A DNA stretch of 64,000 nucleotides from Acinetobacter guerrae (GTDB lineage: Bacteria; Pseudomonadota; Gammaproteobacteria; Pseudomonadales; Moraxellaceae). The first letter of the stretch is position 1; every line of letters begins with the position of its first letter. Positions 19,601-28,357 of the stretch are shown piece by piece. The notes beneath the pieces were generated by a model, which did not search any database, was not told where the DNA came from, and saw nothing but the letters and a program-made list of their open reading frames with translations. Where the stretch lies: positions 186,001 to 250,000 of the forward strand of contig NZ_LXGN01000001.1 in the NCBI RefSeq assembly GCF_009372255.1, given 5' to 3'. The translations under genes were made by a program, and so were the position numbers.

Positions 19601-20069
19601 AAACTGTATCAACCAGATGATAGCCAGCCTGAATCAATCTTAATTTTTCTTTTTCTAGATCGAATTTTTGTCCAACTCGAATATCAAAATGCTCCCCCAA
19701 TACCCACGAAACAGGTGCGACACGTTGAGCCAATGTTGCAGCAGAAATGAGTAAAATACCCTTTTGCGGCATATTGGATAAAATCGCAAGACGTTCGGAA
19801 ACAATATCCTGATGTGGTGATAATCGATCATAGGGCAAAATTTCCCAATCAGGAAAAATCGTCGGTTTTATGCCATAAAATTCAAGTTCGCTTTCTAACT
19901 GTGCTAAATGTTGGTTATTTCTTGCCACAATAACCAACAAAGAGGTGCATTGATCGGCAATTTCTTTAAATAGAAACGCGCCAGATGAACCCAGTATTGA
20001 TCCGATCCAGCGTTTTTCGCCTGCTTTTAATTGCTGTAATTTGAGCTGAGAGATTTCTTGTTGGAACAT
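16611..20069 (-). CDS. mfd: Transcription-repair coupling factor Mfd
   Basis: This 1152-residue ATPase removes RNA polymerase stalled at DNA lesions and recruits UvrA. The UvrB-like N-terminal module spans about 1-340. The RNA-polymerase-interacting CarD-like domain begins near residue 475 (IGAPVVHIDHGVGRY). The RecG-like translocase has Walker A GDVGFGKT at 633-640 and the DEEH box at 734-737, followed by motif III TLTATPIPRT. The C-terminal TRCF domain follows. Length is full for the family (E. coli 1148). It appears monocistronic, with a terminator downstream. Confidence 0.97.
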   Translation of the reverse strand: MFQQEISQLKLQQLKAGEKRWIGSILGSSGAFLFKEIADQCTSLLVIVARNNQHLAQLESELEFYGIKPTIFPDWEILPYDRLSPHQDIVSERLAILSNMPQKGILLISAATLAQRVAPVSWVLGEHFDIRVGQKFDLEKEKLRLIQAGYHLVDTVYDHGEFAVRGSIMDIFASGQEQPIRVDLFDDEIDTLKFFDPETQRTTESLSQFTVLPAKEFPLKEGRSVFRDRYAESFPTANPKKNPIYQDVLDGISSPGVEFYLPLFFEKEVMQNQSALTSYLPKNCIVITNSDLDENLMQFWKDVMQRYENRRHNVDQPILAPEDLFLMPNMVLERLNQFPRILASSEQIDGRAGSINLDTLQPPKLHVDAKKEQPFESVKTYIDESNHPVLLVAESAGRRESLKDSLRSSLGEIPNVDGFTDFLKQQYAIAITNAPLDRGLVIRDQLSVISENQLYEHRVVQRRRKRQQEVSEEFLIRSLTELSIGAPVVHIDHGVGRYAGLITLAIDGQDHEFLQLDYAEGSKVYVPVTNLHLISRYSGGDPDLAPLHKLGTDTWSKAKRKALEQIHDVAAELLHIQARRQSKPGFAFELDQSLYMQFASGFAYEETLDQANAIEATIHDMHLAKPMDRLVCGDVGFGKTEVAMRAAFVAVQNNKQVAVLVPTTLLAQQHYESFKDRFADWPVRIEVLSRFGSNKTHQKIIDDLIDGKVDIVVGTHKLLQENVQFKDLGLMIVDEEHRFGVRDKERIKALRADVDMLTLTATPIPRTLNMAFSGMRDLSIIATPPARRLAVKTFVQEHTDESVKEAILRELLRGGQVYFLHNEVDTIERTAENIRHLVPEARVAVAHGQMRERELEQVMQQFYHKEFNVLVCSTIIETGIDVPNANTIIIERADKLGLAQLHQLRGRVGRSHHQAYAYLLVPSIKHLKGDAEKRLDAIQRASMLGAGFMLATEDLEIRGAGELLGEQQSGSMQAIGYSLYMEMLEKATKAIQKGKTPNFDAPLSLTAEINLHMPALIPDDYLGDVHQRLLFYKRISNTDTQEKLDNIRMELIDRFGTLPQAVKQLFSVHQIRLKAEHLGMTKVDINANGGYVEFSPDTPVQAISIIQLMQKNPTHYRMEGGQRLKITVQLQDYDKRIQYIQDLLGKLLNELH

Positions 20070-20166
20070 TGAATGTATTTAGATAAAAAGACATAGCATC
20101 TATATTAACATGATGAGCCAAGACCAAACTTGATTTATGTTGTTGTTTGAGCAAGCTTTGAAGGAA

Positions 20167-20520
20167 TTATTGATCTCGCTTAAATGTTCGATAGTACTGA
20201 TTAAGCTTTTCAATCAGACCTTTGAATTGTTCTAAGTTTTCTTGTTTATTTCCCAAGCGAGCAACATAACGCCCTGTTGCAATTTCCAGATCAATTTTTT
20301 CATTAATCAACATTGATCTTAAATAAAGCTGTTCCAAATCATTAAAACTGGATAATTTTCGATTTGAAAAATATTCCAGCCGTTCCGATAAATCATTCAT
20401 GACAATTCCATCAACAATATAACCTTGCTGTGAATCGAACTGAATTTGATGCTGTTGCATATATTGCTGTTCAGCCGATGGCTTGCCAGATTTAAATAGA
20501 TTTGAGAGCTTGTTTAACAT
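20167..20520 (-). CDS. Small conserved-looking protein of unknown function
   Basis: This 117-residue, highly charged and probably helical protein is rich in Gln and Glu (SAEQQYMQQHQIQ, NKQENLEQF), with no signal peptide, transmembrane segment or cysteine. I recognise no family. It has normal codon use and is flanked by mfd and an alpha/beta hydrolase on the same strand. It lacks a strong Shine-Dalgarno, so the start is less certain than the frame. Confidence 0.65.
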   Translation of the reverse strand: MLNKLSNLFKSGKPSAEQQYMQQHQIQFDSQQGYIVDGIVMNDLSERLEYFSNRKLSSFNDLEQLYLRSMLINEKIDLEIATGRYVARLGNKQENLEQFKGLIEKLNQYYRTFKRDQ

Positions 20521-20545
20521 TGCTAGTCATCACGAATACAGTTCA

Positions 20546-21571
20546 TTAATAGTAATAATGCTTGGGTCGTGCATGTAAAAATGCAGGAATCAGTCCCGTT
20601 AAAGCAGCACGTATATCAGCTCGCTCATTGATCAGTTGATGCGAACCCTCTTCAAGCATCAACAGAGTTTGCAGTCGAAATTTACGTCGAATAAACTCGA
20701 TGTTGTAACGCCAATCCACAGTTTGATCAAGTGCGCCTTGTGCCAACCAGACTGGAATACGACATGGCGGACGTTGCTCCATTTCAAGCATCCATTTAGA
20801 CATTGCCAAAATCCAGTCCATTCCCATCATACGCGGTTGTAAAGGATCTTTAAGCCGAATAAAACGTAGAAACTCAGGATTATGATTATTACGTCTGAAA
20901 TGTCGCGGCACTTGGCGTTTAATCCGTTTGATAATGCCTAAGCCCACCGAGTTATGCCACCATGCGGTTTTAGCAGGCCGAATTAGTGGCGATAATAACA
21001 GCACACGATCTACAATCGGATCTTGTCTTTTTTCTGCATATTCAAGTAAATGATGCATCCAGATCGCACCACCCGTACTTTGCCCAATACCTAACCAAGG
21101 TTTTGGAAGCTGACTGGCATGTTTAACGTACTGGTGAACTGCTTTCAATACTTGCTGATAATGATCAAAATTTTGAATATTGGCAGGTGAACCATCGCTT
21201 AGACCGTGACCCGGCAGATCATAAGTCAATACACTAAAGCCCTGTTCCAATATTTCACGAATAATCGGTTGATAAATTCCACTATGTTCCAGATAACCAT
21301 GCAGCAAGCAGACCGTACCCAATGGCTTCTGGTGCGGTTTGAACACCTGCACGTGTAGCTTAAATAGTGGCATTTGAATATAGCCTTGCCATTGTTCACA
21401 ATCGAGCAAATCAAGACCATAGAGTTTACGATAAGCTAAAATATCTTTTGATGGCTCAAAGGCGTGATTCAGATTTAAAGGCTCAAGAACTTGCGGCGTT
21501 AAATCACGACTCGGAATTGGCAAATCCAGTTGCTGAAGAACCGCAGGATTTAAAAAAGGAATTTCTGGCAT
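20546..21571 (-). CDS. Alpha/beta hydrolase (lysophospholipase / S33-like)
   Basis: This 341-residue hydrolase has the oxyanion-region LLHGYLEHSG near residue 90 and the nucleophile Ser165 in GIGQSTGG. Late acid and histidine candidates are ALDQTVDW and EGSHQLINE. The overall pattern fits the monoacylglycerol lipase / lysophospholipase group (Hydrolase_4). No signal peptide is visible. The start ATG directly abuts the TAA of the upstream YdcF-like gene, and a strong GGGAGG Shine-Dalgarno lies inside that gene's last codons, so translation is coupled. It is the last gene of the phosphatase-murB-ydcF operon. Confidence 0.82.
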   Translation of the reverse strand: MPEIPFLNPAVLQQLDLPIPSRDLTPQVLEPLNLNHAFEPSKDILAYRKLYGLDLLDCEQWQGYIQMPLFKLHVQVFKPHQKPLGTVCLLHGYLEHSGIYQPIIREILEQGFSVLTYDLPGHGLSDGSPANIQNFDHYQQVLKAVHQYVKHASQLPKPWLGIGQSTGGAIWMHHLLEYAEKRQDPIVDRVLLLSPLIRPAKTAWWHNSVGLGIIKRIKRQVPRHFRRNNHNPEFLRFIRLKDPLQPRMMGMDWILAMSKWMLEMEQRPPCRIPVWLAQGALDQTVDWRYNIEFIRRKFRLQTLLMLEEGSHQLINERADIRAALTGLIPAFLHARPKHYYY

Positions 21572-22717
21572 TTAAGGTACCTCCCGACATCCGCTAGAGC
21601 CAAAAAGTACATCACGAATTGTTGCCAATAATTCATAATTTGCACGGCGACTATGATCATAATTTTGTTGGCTCGGCTGCCATGCGGTCAATTGAGTTGG
21701 CATCGGGGCTTCCACAGGAATTGTTTCTATTCCATTTAAAGCAAATAAACGTCTTGTTCTTGGCATATGATATATATCAGTAACCAACATGACTGTTGGT
21801 GCACCGCCTTTCTTTTGTAATAGTAATGAACTAAATCGCGTGTTTTCACAGGTATTCATACTTCTATTTTCAAGAAGCTTCGCATCTACACCACGCACTT
21901 TTAACCACTTTTGCATGTAAGGTGCCTCAACCCCGCTTAATACTATTGGTAAATGATTCTGGTTATGTAACTCCAGCGTCTTTTCCAACCGTAAGCGTGT
22001 ATAAGGATTCACAACGATATCTTTTTTATTTTCATCCAATGTAAGCCCTCCACCTAACACCACAATCGCATAAGGTTTGTTATGAGTGCTTAGCTTTTCA
22101 TCGTTTTGATTTTGTTTGACCAAAGCAATATCCTGTGTGGTCTGTTGGTCAATCACTTGATCATGCTCGACAGGAACAGGATGCTTCTGTAAAAAATCAA
22201 CATATTGCTGCATGAGAGCTTTGCTTTCAGAACTATTTAAGTCGAGTAATGGATTTTGTTGACTTGATTCTAACTCTGGCTCACTACTACTTAAAACTTG
22301 TCCAGGTTCGGAAACTGATGGTTTTAATAACGGAATGGCTGGCTTTTCTGGCTCGTCAGCGTCTTCCTTTTTTTGTTGTTCTATAATGCGCTCTTGCAAA
22401 AGCTTATAACGAGTTTGCAACAACGCTAAAGATTGTGAATCTTTAGAATTTAAGGCGTTTTCAATTAAACTTAAATACGCCTGTCGGGCAATCCAAAGAT
22501 TTGATCCGGGCTCTAAATTATCATGTTCACTTAAAGATGCCTGTTGCTGACTTTTCGCAGCAACCTGATTCACTTCGACAGGTACAAAATAATTAAGCGC
22601 TTTTACGATCAATTTTGAATAAAATGGTGTGTAAATAAAAACCACAAGACATGCAAAAAGTACGAATAATATTCCTACTACGCGTACAAATCGAATCATC
22701 CAGTGAGTTTTGCTCAT
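21572..22717 (-). CDS. YdcF/ElyC-like DUF218 membrane protein
   Basis: This 381-residue protein has an N-terminal membrane helix (about 8-32). A long, variable Gln/Glu/Ser-rich linker spans about 50-215. A DUF218 (YdcF) domain follows, starting YAIVVLGGGL near residue 217 and containing SGVEAPY and STNT-type loop residues before TDIYHMPR. ElyC and SanA, members of this family in E. coli, affect envelope and undecaprenyl-phosphate metabolism, which would suit its place after murB. The exact reaction is unknown. It starts 5 bases after the murB stop and shares the transcript. Confidence 0.8.
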   Translation of the reverse strand: MSKTHWMIRFVRVVGILFVLFACLVVFIYTPFYSKLIVKALNYFVPVEVNQVAAKSQQQASLSEHDNLEPGSNLWIARQAYLSLIENALNSKDSQSLALLQTRYKLLQERIIEQQKKEDADEPEKPAIPLLKPSVSEPGQVLSSSEPELESSQQNPLLDLNSSESKALMQQYVDFLQKHPVPVEHDQVIDQQTTQDIALVKQNQNDEKLSTHNKPYAIVVLGGGLTLDENKKDIVVNPYTRLRLEKTLELHNQNHLPIVLSGVEAPYMQKWLKVRGVDAKLLENRSMNTCENTRFSSLLLQKKGGAPTVMLVTDIYHMPRTRRLFALNGIETIPVEAPMPTQLTAWQPSQQNYDHSRRANYELLATIRDVLFGSSGCREVP

Positions 22718-22722
22718 AAATA

Positions 22723-23760
22723 CTATTCCGAATGCGATCGAATTAAGCCATTTGTATCAAATAACACAGGTTCAGGTTCAAGCTTGATATTAAACTTTTG
22801 TTTCACATCTTGTTGAACAGCCTGATAAGTGTGCTTGACATCATTTAAAGAAGCATTGGCATAATTCACTAAAACCAATGCCTGTTTTTCAAACATACCG
22901 ACTGAACCTATTTTTTTACCTTTCCAGCCTGTTTGATCAATCAACCAACCTGCCGCGATTTTAACGCAACGATGTGCTTGAGGATAATGTGGAATTTGCG
23001 GAAATTTTGTAAGTAACTGGTCAAAATCTGTTTGATTAATCACGGGGTTTTTAAAAAAGCTGCCGACATTTGGATATTGTTTAGGGTCTGGCAGTTTACT
23101 TTGACGAATCTGAATGACCTGTTTTTGCAGATTTTCAGGCGTTAAATCATCACCCATCGCCGCTTTTAAATCCCCATAATGAATCCTAAGCTGTGGCTGT
23201 TTCAGTAATTGGAAAGTAACATGAGTAATAATGTAACGATTTGGATCGTGCTTAAAAATACTGTCTCTATAAGCAAACTGACAATCGATAGCTAAAACAT
23301 CTTGTGTGGTTTTTTCTAATCTGTCATACACCTGCACAGACTCAATAAACTCCCCAACCTCAACGCCATAAGCACCGATATTTTGTACAGGTGATGCACC
23401 GACCAAACCCGGAATCAGTGCCAGATTTTGTAATCCATACCAACCTTTTTCAGTTGTCATCAAGACAAAATCATGCCAAATCTGCCCCCCACCCACTTTT
23501 ATTTTGATATGTTCAGCAGTATCTTCAACGATCTCAACACCCTGAATATTCATATGTAATATCAGCGCATGAATCTGCTCTGGCAACAACATATTGCTTC
23601 CACCAGAAAGAATTAAGCTATTCAATTGCTGTTGATCGGCAAAATCTAATGCTGCGATTAAATTCTCGATTGAATCAATTTTGACGTAATGTGAAGCAAT
23701 GGCATTTAAATTTAAAGTATTAAACGCTTTTAACTGGACGTTTTGTTGGATTTGAATCAC
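22723..23760 (-). CDS. murB: UDP-N-acetylenolpyruvoylglucosamine reductase MurB
   Basis: This 345-residue FAD enzyme reduces the enolpyruvyl group to make UDP-N-acetylmuramic acid, the second committed step of peptidoglycan precursor synthesis. The FAD-binding region includes [10 protein letters not shown] near residues 48-57. [11 protein letters not shown] near 124-134 and the substrate-site motif [11 protein letters not shown] near 234-244 are present. The type I length agrees with E. coli MurB (342). The start is a GTG preceded by AGG. It is the second gene of a four-gene minus-strand operon. Confidence 0.96.
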   Translation of the reverse strand: MIQIQQNVQLKAFNTLNLNAIASHYVKIDSIENLIAALDFADQQQLNSLILSGGSNMLLPEQIHALILHMNIQGVEIVEDTAEHIKIKVGGGQIWHDFVLMTTEKGWYGLQNLALIPGLVGASPVQNIGAYGVEVGEFIESVQVYDRLEKTTQDVLAIDCQFAYRDSIFKHDPNRYIITHVTFQLLKQPQLRIHYGDLKAAMGDDLTPENLQKQVIQIRQSKLPDPKQYPNVGSFFKNPVINQTDFDQLLTKFPQIPHYPQAHRCVKIAAGWLIDQTGWKGKKIGSVGMFEKQALVLVNYANASLNDVKHTYQAVQQDVKQKFNIKLEPEPVLFDTNGLIRSHSE

Positions 23761-23772
23761 TAGAAACCTATT

Positions 23773-24291
23773 TTATTGATCAGCAATTGTGATTTGCTGT
23801 TTAAACATTTGTACCCAAGCCTTAGCACTGGATTCACATTGATCCAGAACACGTTCAAAACCATCTGCCCCACCATAGTAAGGATCAGGTAGAGCTTGCT
23901 GTTTATACACAGGATCATGTTCACTCATTAATGCAACGTTTGCACGAATCTGATGCGTTTTATATTGTTTTAATGCCTTTTGCTTAAATAACTGAATATT
24001 GTCAAAGTTTTCGTGATCCATTGCCAGTATCAAATCGAACGCCAGAAAATCTTCAACTGTTAACTGGCGCGCGCGCAAAGTAGATAAGTCATAGCCACGT
24101 TTCAAAGCATGTTCTTGACTTCGGGAGTCAGGCGCTTTGTTTGGATGATAATTACTTGTACCTGCCGAATCCACAATAACATTAAGCTGATGTGCATCAC
24201 AAAAGTGCCTTAAAACTACTTCTGCCGTAGGTGAACGGCAAATATTACCCAAACAGACACATAGCACCTTATAAGGTGAGTGTGATGACAT
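23773..24291 (-). CDS. Low-molecular-weight protein-tyrosine phosphatase
   Basis: This 172-residue phosphatase has the P-loop C-X5-R at Cys13-Arg19 (CLGNICRS), and the general-acid aspartate in the LPDPYYGG loop near residue 138. Bacterial relatives (Wzb, PtpA) act on tyrosine kinases or other phosphoproteins. Here it leads the murB operon instead of sitting with a capsule cluster, so it may have a housekeeping envelope role. That is an inference. The start has a CGAGG Shine-Dalgarno. Confidence 0.9.
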   Translation of the reverse strand: MSSHSPYKVLCVCLGNICRSPTAEVVLRHFCDAHQLNVIVDSAGTSNYHPNKAPDSRSQEHALKRGYDLSTLRARQLTVEDFLAFDLILAMDHENFDNIQLFKQKALKQYKTHQIRANVALMSEHDPVYKQQALPDPYYGGADGFERVLDQCESSAKAWVQMFKQQITIADQ

Positions 24292-24408
24292 ATAAACCTC
24301 GAAAGTGCTTTATTTTCAGGTGTCTTATGTTAAGTTATTTAAAAGCAGAATCCTATAGAAGAACAGAACAGAAATGTTCGATTTATGATGAAAAATAAGG
24401 AAATATCC

Positions 24409-25569
24409 ATGAGCCATTTTCAATTTCAGACAGCATCTAGCATTGTTTCAGGTCTTGGCTCAATACAAGAACTTAAGAATATCATTCGCGATGGCAATTA
24501 TCGCAAACTACTGATCGTCACTGATGCAGGTATGGTTCAACATCAACTTCATTTGCCCATCATTGAGATCTTGGAACGTCTTAATATTGCGTATACTGTT
24601 TATTCAAATATTCAAGCAGACCCTCCTGAACATATTGTGCTCGATGCTACAGAGTTCGCAAAAAAAGAAAAGGTCGATGCGATTTTGGGGTTTGGTGGAG
24701 GTAGTTCAATGGATGTCGCCAAGATTATCGCACTCCTTGCACACCCTCTGCAAAAACAGACCCTGGCAGATATGTATGGTGTCAATAACGCGAAAGGGCC
24801 GAAACTTCCCTTAATTTTGGTACCAACCACTGCGGGAACTGGCTCTGAAGTTACCCCTATATCAATCGTAACGACTGGTGAAACCACCAAAACAGGAATC
24901 GTTTCACCTGCCTTGTATGCAGATTTTGCCATATTGGATGCCAATTTTACGCAAGGTTTACCTGCGCACATTACCGCAGCAACAGGGATTGATGCCATGG
25001 TACATGCCATTGAAGCCTATACCTCTAAAATAAAGAAAAATTTCTATGCCGACATGCTGGCAAAAAATGCATTGCGATTACTCAATGAGAATTTGCCTAA
25101 GGTGCTAAAAAATGGTGCTGATATGGAAGCACGGCAAAACATGCTACTGGGTTCAATGCTTGCGGGACAAGCCTTTGCTAATGCGCCTGTTGGTGCAGTT
25201 CATGCACTTGCCTATCCATTAGGTGGACATTTTCATCTTTCGCATGGACATACCAATGCACTGGTTTTGGCTGAAGTTCTTAAATTTAATGCGCCACATG
25301 CCAAACAATTGTACGCAGAACTGATGCAATGGCTTGACCCGCGCAGTAATGGAAGCTCCGATGGCTTATGTGATTTGTTTGTCGATCATATGCAAAATCA
25401 TCTTGATCAAAGTGGGCTCGTTTTAAAGCTACAAGATTTAAATGTACCACGGCAGAGTCTTGAGACACTTGCTAAAGATGCGATGCTACAAACTCGCCTT
25501 TTACAAAATAATCCACGAGAAATGACCGAGCAAGCTGCGCTTGAAATCTATGAGGCGATTTACGCATGA
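24409..25569 (+). CDS. Iron-containing alcohol dehydrogenase
   Basis: This 386-residue group III alcohol dehydrogenase has the NAD-binding GFGGGSSMDVAK near residues 90-101. The metal-binding aspartate/histidine region follows (ATGIDAMVHAIEAY and HALAYPLGGHFHLSHGHTNA), with the usual conserved histidines. The substrate alcohol is not evident. The start at 24409 has AAGGAAATATCC upstream; a longer start at 24385 lacks one. Its stop overlaps the thioesterase start (ATGA), so the two are translationally coupled and may act on a common acyl or aldehyde substrate. Confidence 0.88.
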   Translation: MSHFQFQTASSIVSGLGSIQELKNIIRDGNYRKLLIVTDAGMVQHQLHLPIIEILERLNIAYTVYSNIQADPPEHIVLDATEFAKKEKVDAILGFGGGSSMDVAKIIALLAHPLQKQTLADMYGVNNAKGPKLPLILVPTTAGTGSEVTPISIVTTGETTKTGIVSPALYADFAILDANFTQGLPAHITAATGIDAMVHAIEAYTSKIKKNFYADMLAKNALRLLNENLPKVLKNGADMEARQNMLLGSMLAGQAFANAPVGAVHALAYPLGGHFHLSHGHTNALVLAEVLKFNAPHAKQLYAELMQWLDPRSNGSSDGLCDLFVDHMQNHLDQSGLVLKLQDLNVPRQSLETLAKDAMLQTRLLQNNPREMTEQAALEIYEAIYA

Positions 25570-26027
25570 GTAAAGAATCTACAAAACCTATCCGTAGAAC
25601 TCGGGATCAATTTCATTTCTTTTTAAACATTCAGACGCGCTGGGCAGATAATGATATTTACGGTCATGTCAACAATGTCACGTACTATAGTTATTTTGAC
25701 ACAGCAGCCAATTCTTTATTAATTCAGCATGCAGGATTTGATATCCACCAATCCCCCATCATTGGTCTGGTTGTAGACTCGGCCTGTAGTTTTTTTCAGG
25801 AATTATCATTTCCCGAAAGCATCGAAGTGGGTGTCGCAATTGCAAAAATAGGAAATTCATCCTTAAGATATGAATTAGCCATTTTTAAACAGCATCATAT
25901 TGAGCCTTCTGCTCAGGGTCATTTTGTACATGTTTTTGTTGATCGCGAGAACCGAAAAAGTACCACCATCCCAGATGCCATGAGAATAGCTCTTAAACCT
26001 TATGTATTAAAAGCGGACTCAGATTAA
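25566..26027 (+). CDS. Acyl-CoA thioesterase (4HBT hotdog)
   Basis: This 153-residue hotdog-fold thioesterase has the motif TRWADNDIYGHVNN near residues 21-34. The aspartate and the downstream YYSYFDTA helix are characteristic of the 4-hydroxybenzoyl-CoA/YbgC/FadM group. It hydrolyses acyl-CoA thioesters; chain length cannot be predicted. The 4-base overlap with the alcohol dehydrogenase gene shows a two-gene operon. Confidence 0.85.
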   Translation: MSKESTKPIRRTRDQFHFFLNIQTRWADNDIYGHVNNVTYYSYFDTAANSLLIQHAGFDIHQSPIIGLVVDSACSFFQELSFPESIEVGVAIAKIGNSSLRYELAIFKQHHIEPSAQGHFVHVFVDRENRKSTTIPDAMRIALKPYVLKADSD

Positions 26028-26052
26028 TAACGTTTTTCTAAAAAATTGTTCA

Positions 26053-28239
26053 TTATTTTAGCTGAATATTTTGTAATTCACCTTCAAAAGTATTCAATAA
26101 TTTCTGAACCACAGTATCGGTTTTAAGCAAATATTCTGCGCGCTGGAACGCTTTTTGTTTGCGTTCCGCTTGTTTAACAAACGGAGTTTCACCTGCAACT
26201 TCAGCATATTGCACCGTAAACTGCGTATTTGGCCATAAAGACTTAATTTCAGTTTCCAATGCATATTGAAGCTGTGAAAGCATGCCTTCATATTGCTGCG
26301 GAATGGTAAAGGTACACATTCCATCGATTTGACCCAACATTAAACCATGTTGAGCCAACTCTTGAACGGCGGGTGAAAGTTGACTATTTCTAAACCAGTA
26401 TTCCCATTTTTCTAGCGTCCATTCTCCTTCTAAAATTTCTACAGAAAGTTGAAGAATATCTTGTGGCATTAAATTTAGAGGATCTGTAATAACGACCTGA
26501 TCATCTACACGATGATTCATTTGTGCAGCGTCTTCGGCATTTACAGCGACTTGAGCCTCCAACTCAATCGAATTTTGCACGTCCTCAATTGAATGTTTTA
26601 AATCTTTATCGGATGGATCTATATTTATAGACGATGAAGAAACAAAAGTATTTTCATCAATATGATTTTCAGATAAAGCTCTAACTTGCTTTTCATCAAC
26701 CATTTCAATCGATTGCTGCTCTCTTAGAGATGCGAATGAAGGATTTGACTCTAATTCAGTTGAAAACTCTTCTACAGGTAAAACCTGCATTTCATCAATC
26801 GATAGCGTTTGTATAGATGCTTGTGAATCAAAACCAATCAAATTATCAGCGTTTGCATCAAAAACGACGATGCTTTCTTGGTCATCTACTAACGGCGCAG
26901 GAGAAGATTCTAAAGCTTCATGATCCATTGCCACCAATTGCTCTGGCTCATCAAAGCTTTGTGGCTCTTCCTCAAAACCTTCAGTATTTAATGGAGTAGC
27001 GTTTTCATCAGCTTGATCTCTTTGGGAAGAAACTTCCTGAACATTCAATTTTGCAGTTGAAGCAACTGGAATCTCAGTTGTTTTTTTTTCAAAGTTAGAT
27101 GCTGTAGATTCAGAAGAAATCTCAGACCCCTGCTCAATGACAATTTCATTCAAAGCCAATGGACGAAATGCCAATAAACGCAGCACACACATTTCAAAGC
27201 CTTGTTCCTGCGTCACAGCAAGCTGTAATTCAGCACGACCTTTACATGCAATCTGATAATAAAGCTGTAAATCCTGAGCCGATACCATTTTCGACAATGA
27301 TAAAATTTTCTGATTAATTTCCTCACTGTATTTGAGGCTTAACTCTGGTAAATATTGCAATAGAGCCAGTTCATGTAAGGTTGAGATTAACTGATCTAAC
27401 ACCAAAGAAACATCGAGTGCCTGCTGGCGAAATTGTAATAATAATTGGCTGACACGTGCCTGTTGATTTTGATGAATAGCAATAATCAGATCATAAATAA
27501 TGGTACGATCAATCAGACCCAACATTTCCTTAACATCTTGATGATGGACTTCACCTTGCCCGTAAGCAATGGCTTGATCTGTTAAAGATAATGCATCTCG
27601 CAAAGAACCTTGTGCAGATTCTGCAATCTGCCAAATTGCATCTTTATCTGCGCTGATCTGTTCTTTGTCTAAAATAGTCGTCAGATGTTCGGTAATTTCA
27701 TCTACAGCTAAAGGACGCAAGGTGAATTGCAGGCATCGAGAAATGACGGTAATGGGTAGTTTCTGTGGGTCAGTTGTCGCAAATAAAAATTTGACATGTT
27801 CTGGTGGTTCTTCAAGCGTTTTGAGCAAGGCATTAAATGAATGTGTAGACAGCATATGCACTTCATCAATCAAATAAACCTTAAAACGCCCCTGAGTTGG
27901 TGCGTAAGGCACATTATCTAAAAGCTCACGTGTATCTTCAACTTTGGTACGTGATGCTGCATCAATCTCAATCAGATCAATAAAACGACCTTCATTGACA
28001 GCACGACAAGTTGCACAGACTTCACAAGGTGTAGACGTTACCCCTGTTTCACAATTTAGACACTTTGCCAAAATACGCGCTATGGTCGTTTTACCCACGC
28101 CGCGCGTACCTGTAAACAAGTAGGCATGATGCAAACGTCCACGCTCAAGCGCACTAGTGAGTGCACGCGACACATGGTTTTGCCCGACCAATTCAATAAA
28201 ATTACGAGGACGGTATTTTCTAGCCAGTACTTGATACAT
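26053..28239 (-). CDS. dnaX: DNA polymerase III subunit tau/gamma
   Basis: This 728-residue clamp-loader ATPase has Walker A GTRGVGKT at 44-51, the Cys4 zinc module at Cys63, Cys72, Cys75 and Cys78, Walker B LIDEVHML, the sensor region and domain III to about residue 370. A long acidic, Ser/Gln/Glu-rich linker (about 375-590) follows. The C-terminal alpha/DnaB-binding part of tau begins near NLMPQDILQLSVEIL. The start has AAGGAG upstream. A run of nine A residues at codons 384-387 lies exactly at the end of the ATPase core and probably yields a short gamma form (see separate entry). The ybaB and recR genes that often follow dnaX are absent. Confidence 0.95.
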   Translation of the reverse strand: MYQVLARKYRPRNFIELVGQNHVSRALTSALERGRLHHAYLFTGTRGVGKTTIARILAKCLNCETGVTSTPCEVCATCRAVNEGRFIDLIEIDAASRTKVEDTRELLDNVPYAPTQGRFKVYLIDEVHMLSTHSFNALLKTLEEPPEHVKFLFATTDPQKLPITVISRCLQFTLRPLAVDEITEHLTTILDKEQISADKDAIWQIAESAQGSLRDALSLTDQAIAYGQGEVHHQDVKEMLGLIDRTIIYDLIIAIHQNQQARVSQLLLQFRQQALDVSLVLDQLISTLHELALLQYLPELSLKYSEEINQKILSLSKMVSAQDLQLYYQIACKGRAELQLAVTQEQGFEMCVLRLLAFRPLALNEIVIEQGSEISSESTASNFEKKTTEIPVASTAKLNVQEVSSQRDQADENATPLNTEGFEEEPQSFDEPEQLVAMDHEALESSPAPLVDDQESIVVFDANADNLIGFDSQASIQTLSIDEMQVLPVEEFSTELESNPSFASLREQQSIEMVDEKQVRALSENHIDENTFVSSSSINIDPSDKDLKHSIEDVQNSIELEAQVAVNAEDAAQMNHRVDDQVVITDPLNLMPQDILQLSVEILEGEWTLEKWEYWFRNSQLSPAVQELAQHGLMLGQIDGMCTFTIPQQYEGMLSQLQYALETEIKSLWPNTQFTVQYAEVAGETPFVKQAERKQKAFQRAEYLLKTDTVVQKLLNTFEGELQNIQLK
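27063..27090 (-). promoter_or_regulatory. Candidate dnaX slippage / -1 frameshift site
   Basis: On the coding strand GAA-AAA-AAA-ACA contains nine consecutive A residues (27081-27089), including the canonical slippery heptamer A-AAA-AAA. After a -1 shift the next codons read AAC, AAC, TGA, giving a product of about 388 residues that matches domains I-III (gamma). Immediately downstream, CAACTG-AGATTC-CAGTTG forms a perfect 6-bp hairpin. E. coli makes gamma by -1 frameshifting and Thermus by transcriptional slippage at an A9 run. Use of this site here is inferred. Confidence 0.65.
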
Positions 28240-28357
28240 GAATGCTCCTTAATGTATTTATAAGGATACTGGTTTTTTGCCCGATAGTGAATGAATTCAG
28301 CAACAATACATCAACAAGCAAATATTAAATAAACAAATTATTTTAATACCTATTTCC

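Noticed and set aside
22900..24291. Capsule-type phosphatase (wzb) locus
   Set aside because: The phosphatase is of that family, but its neighbours are murB and ydcF and no capsule genes are present.
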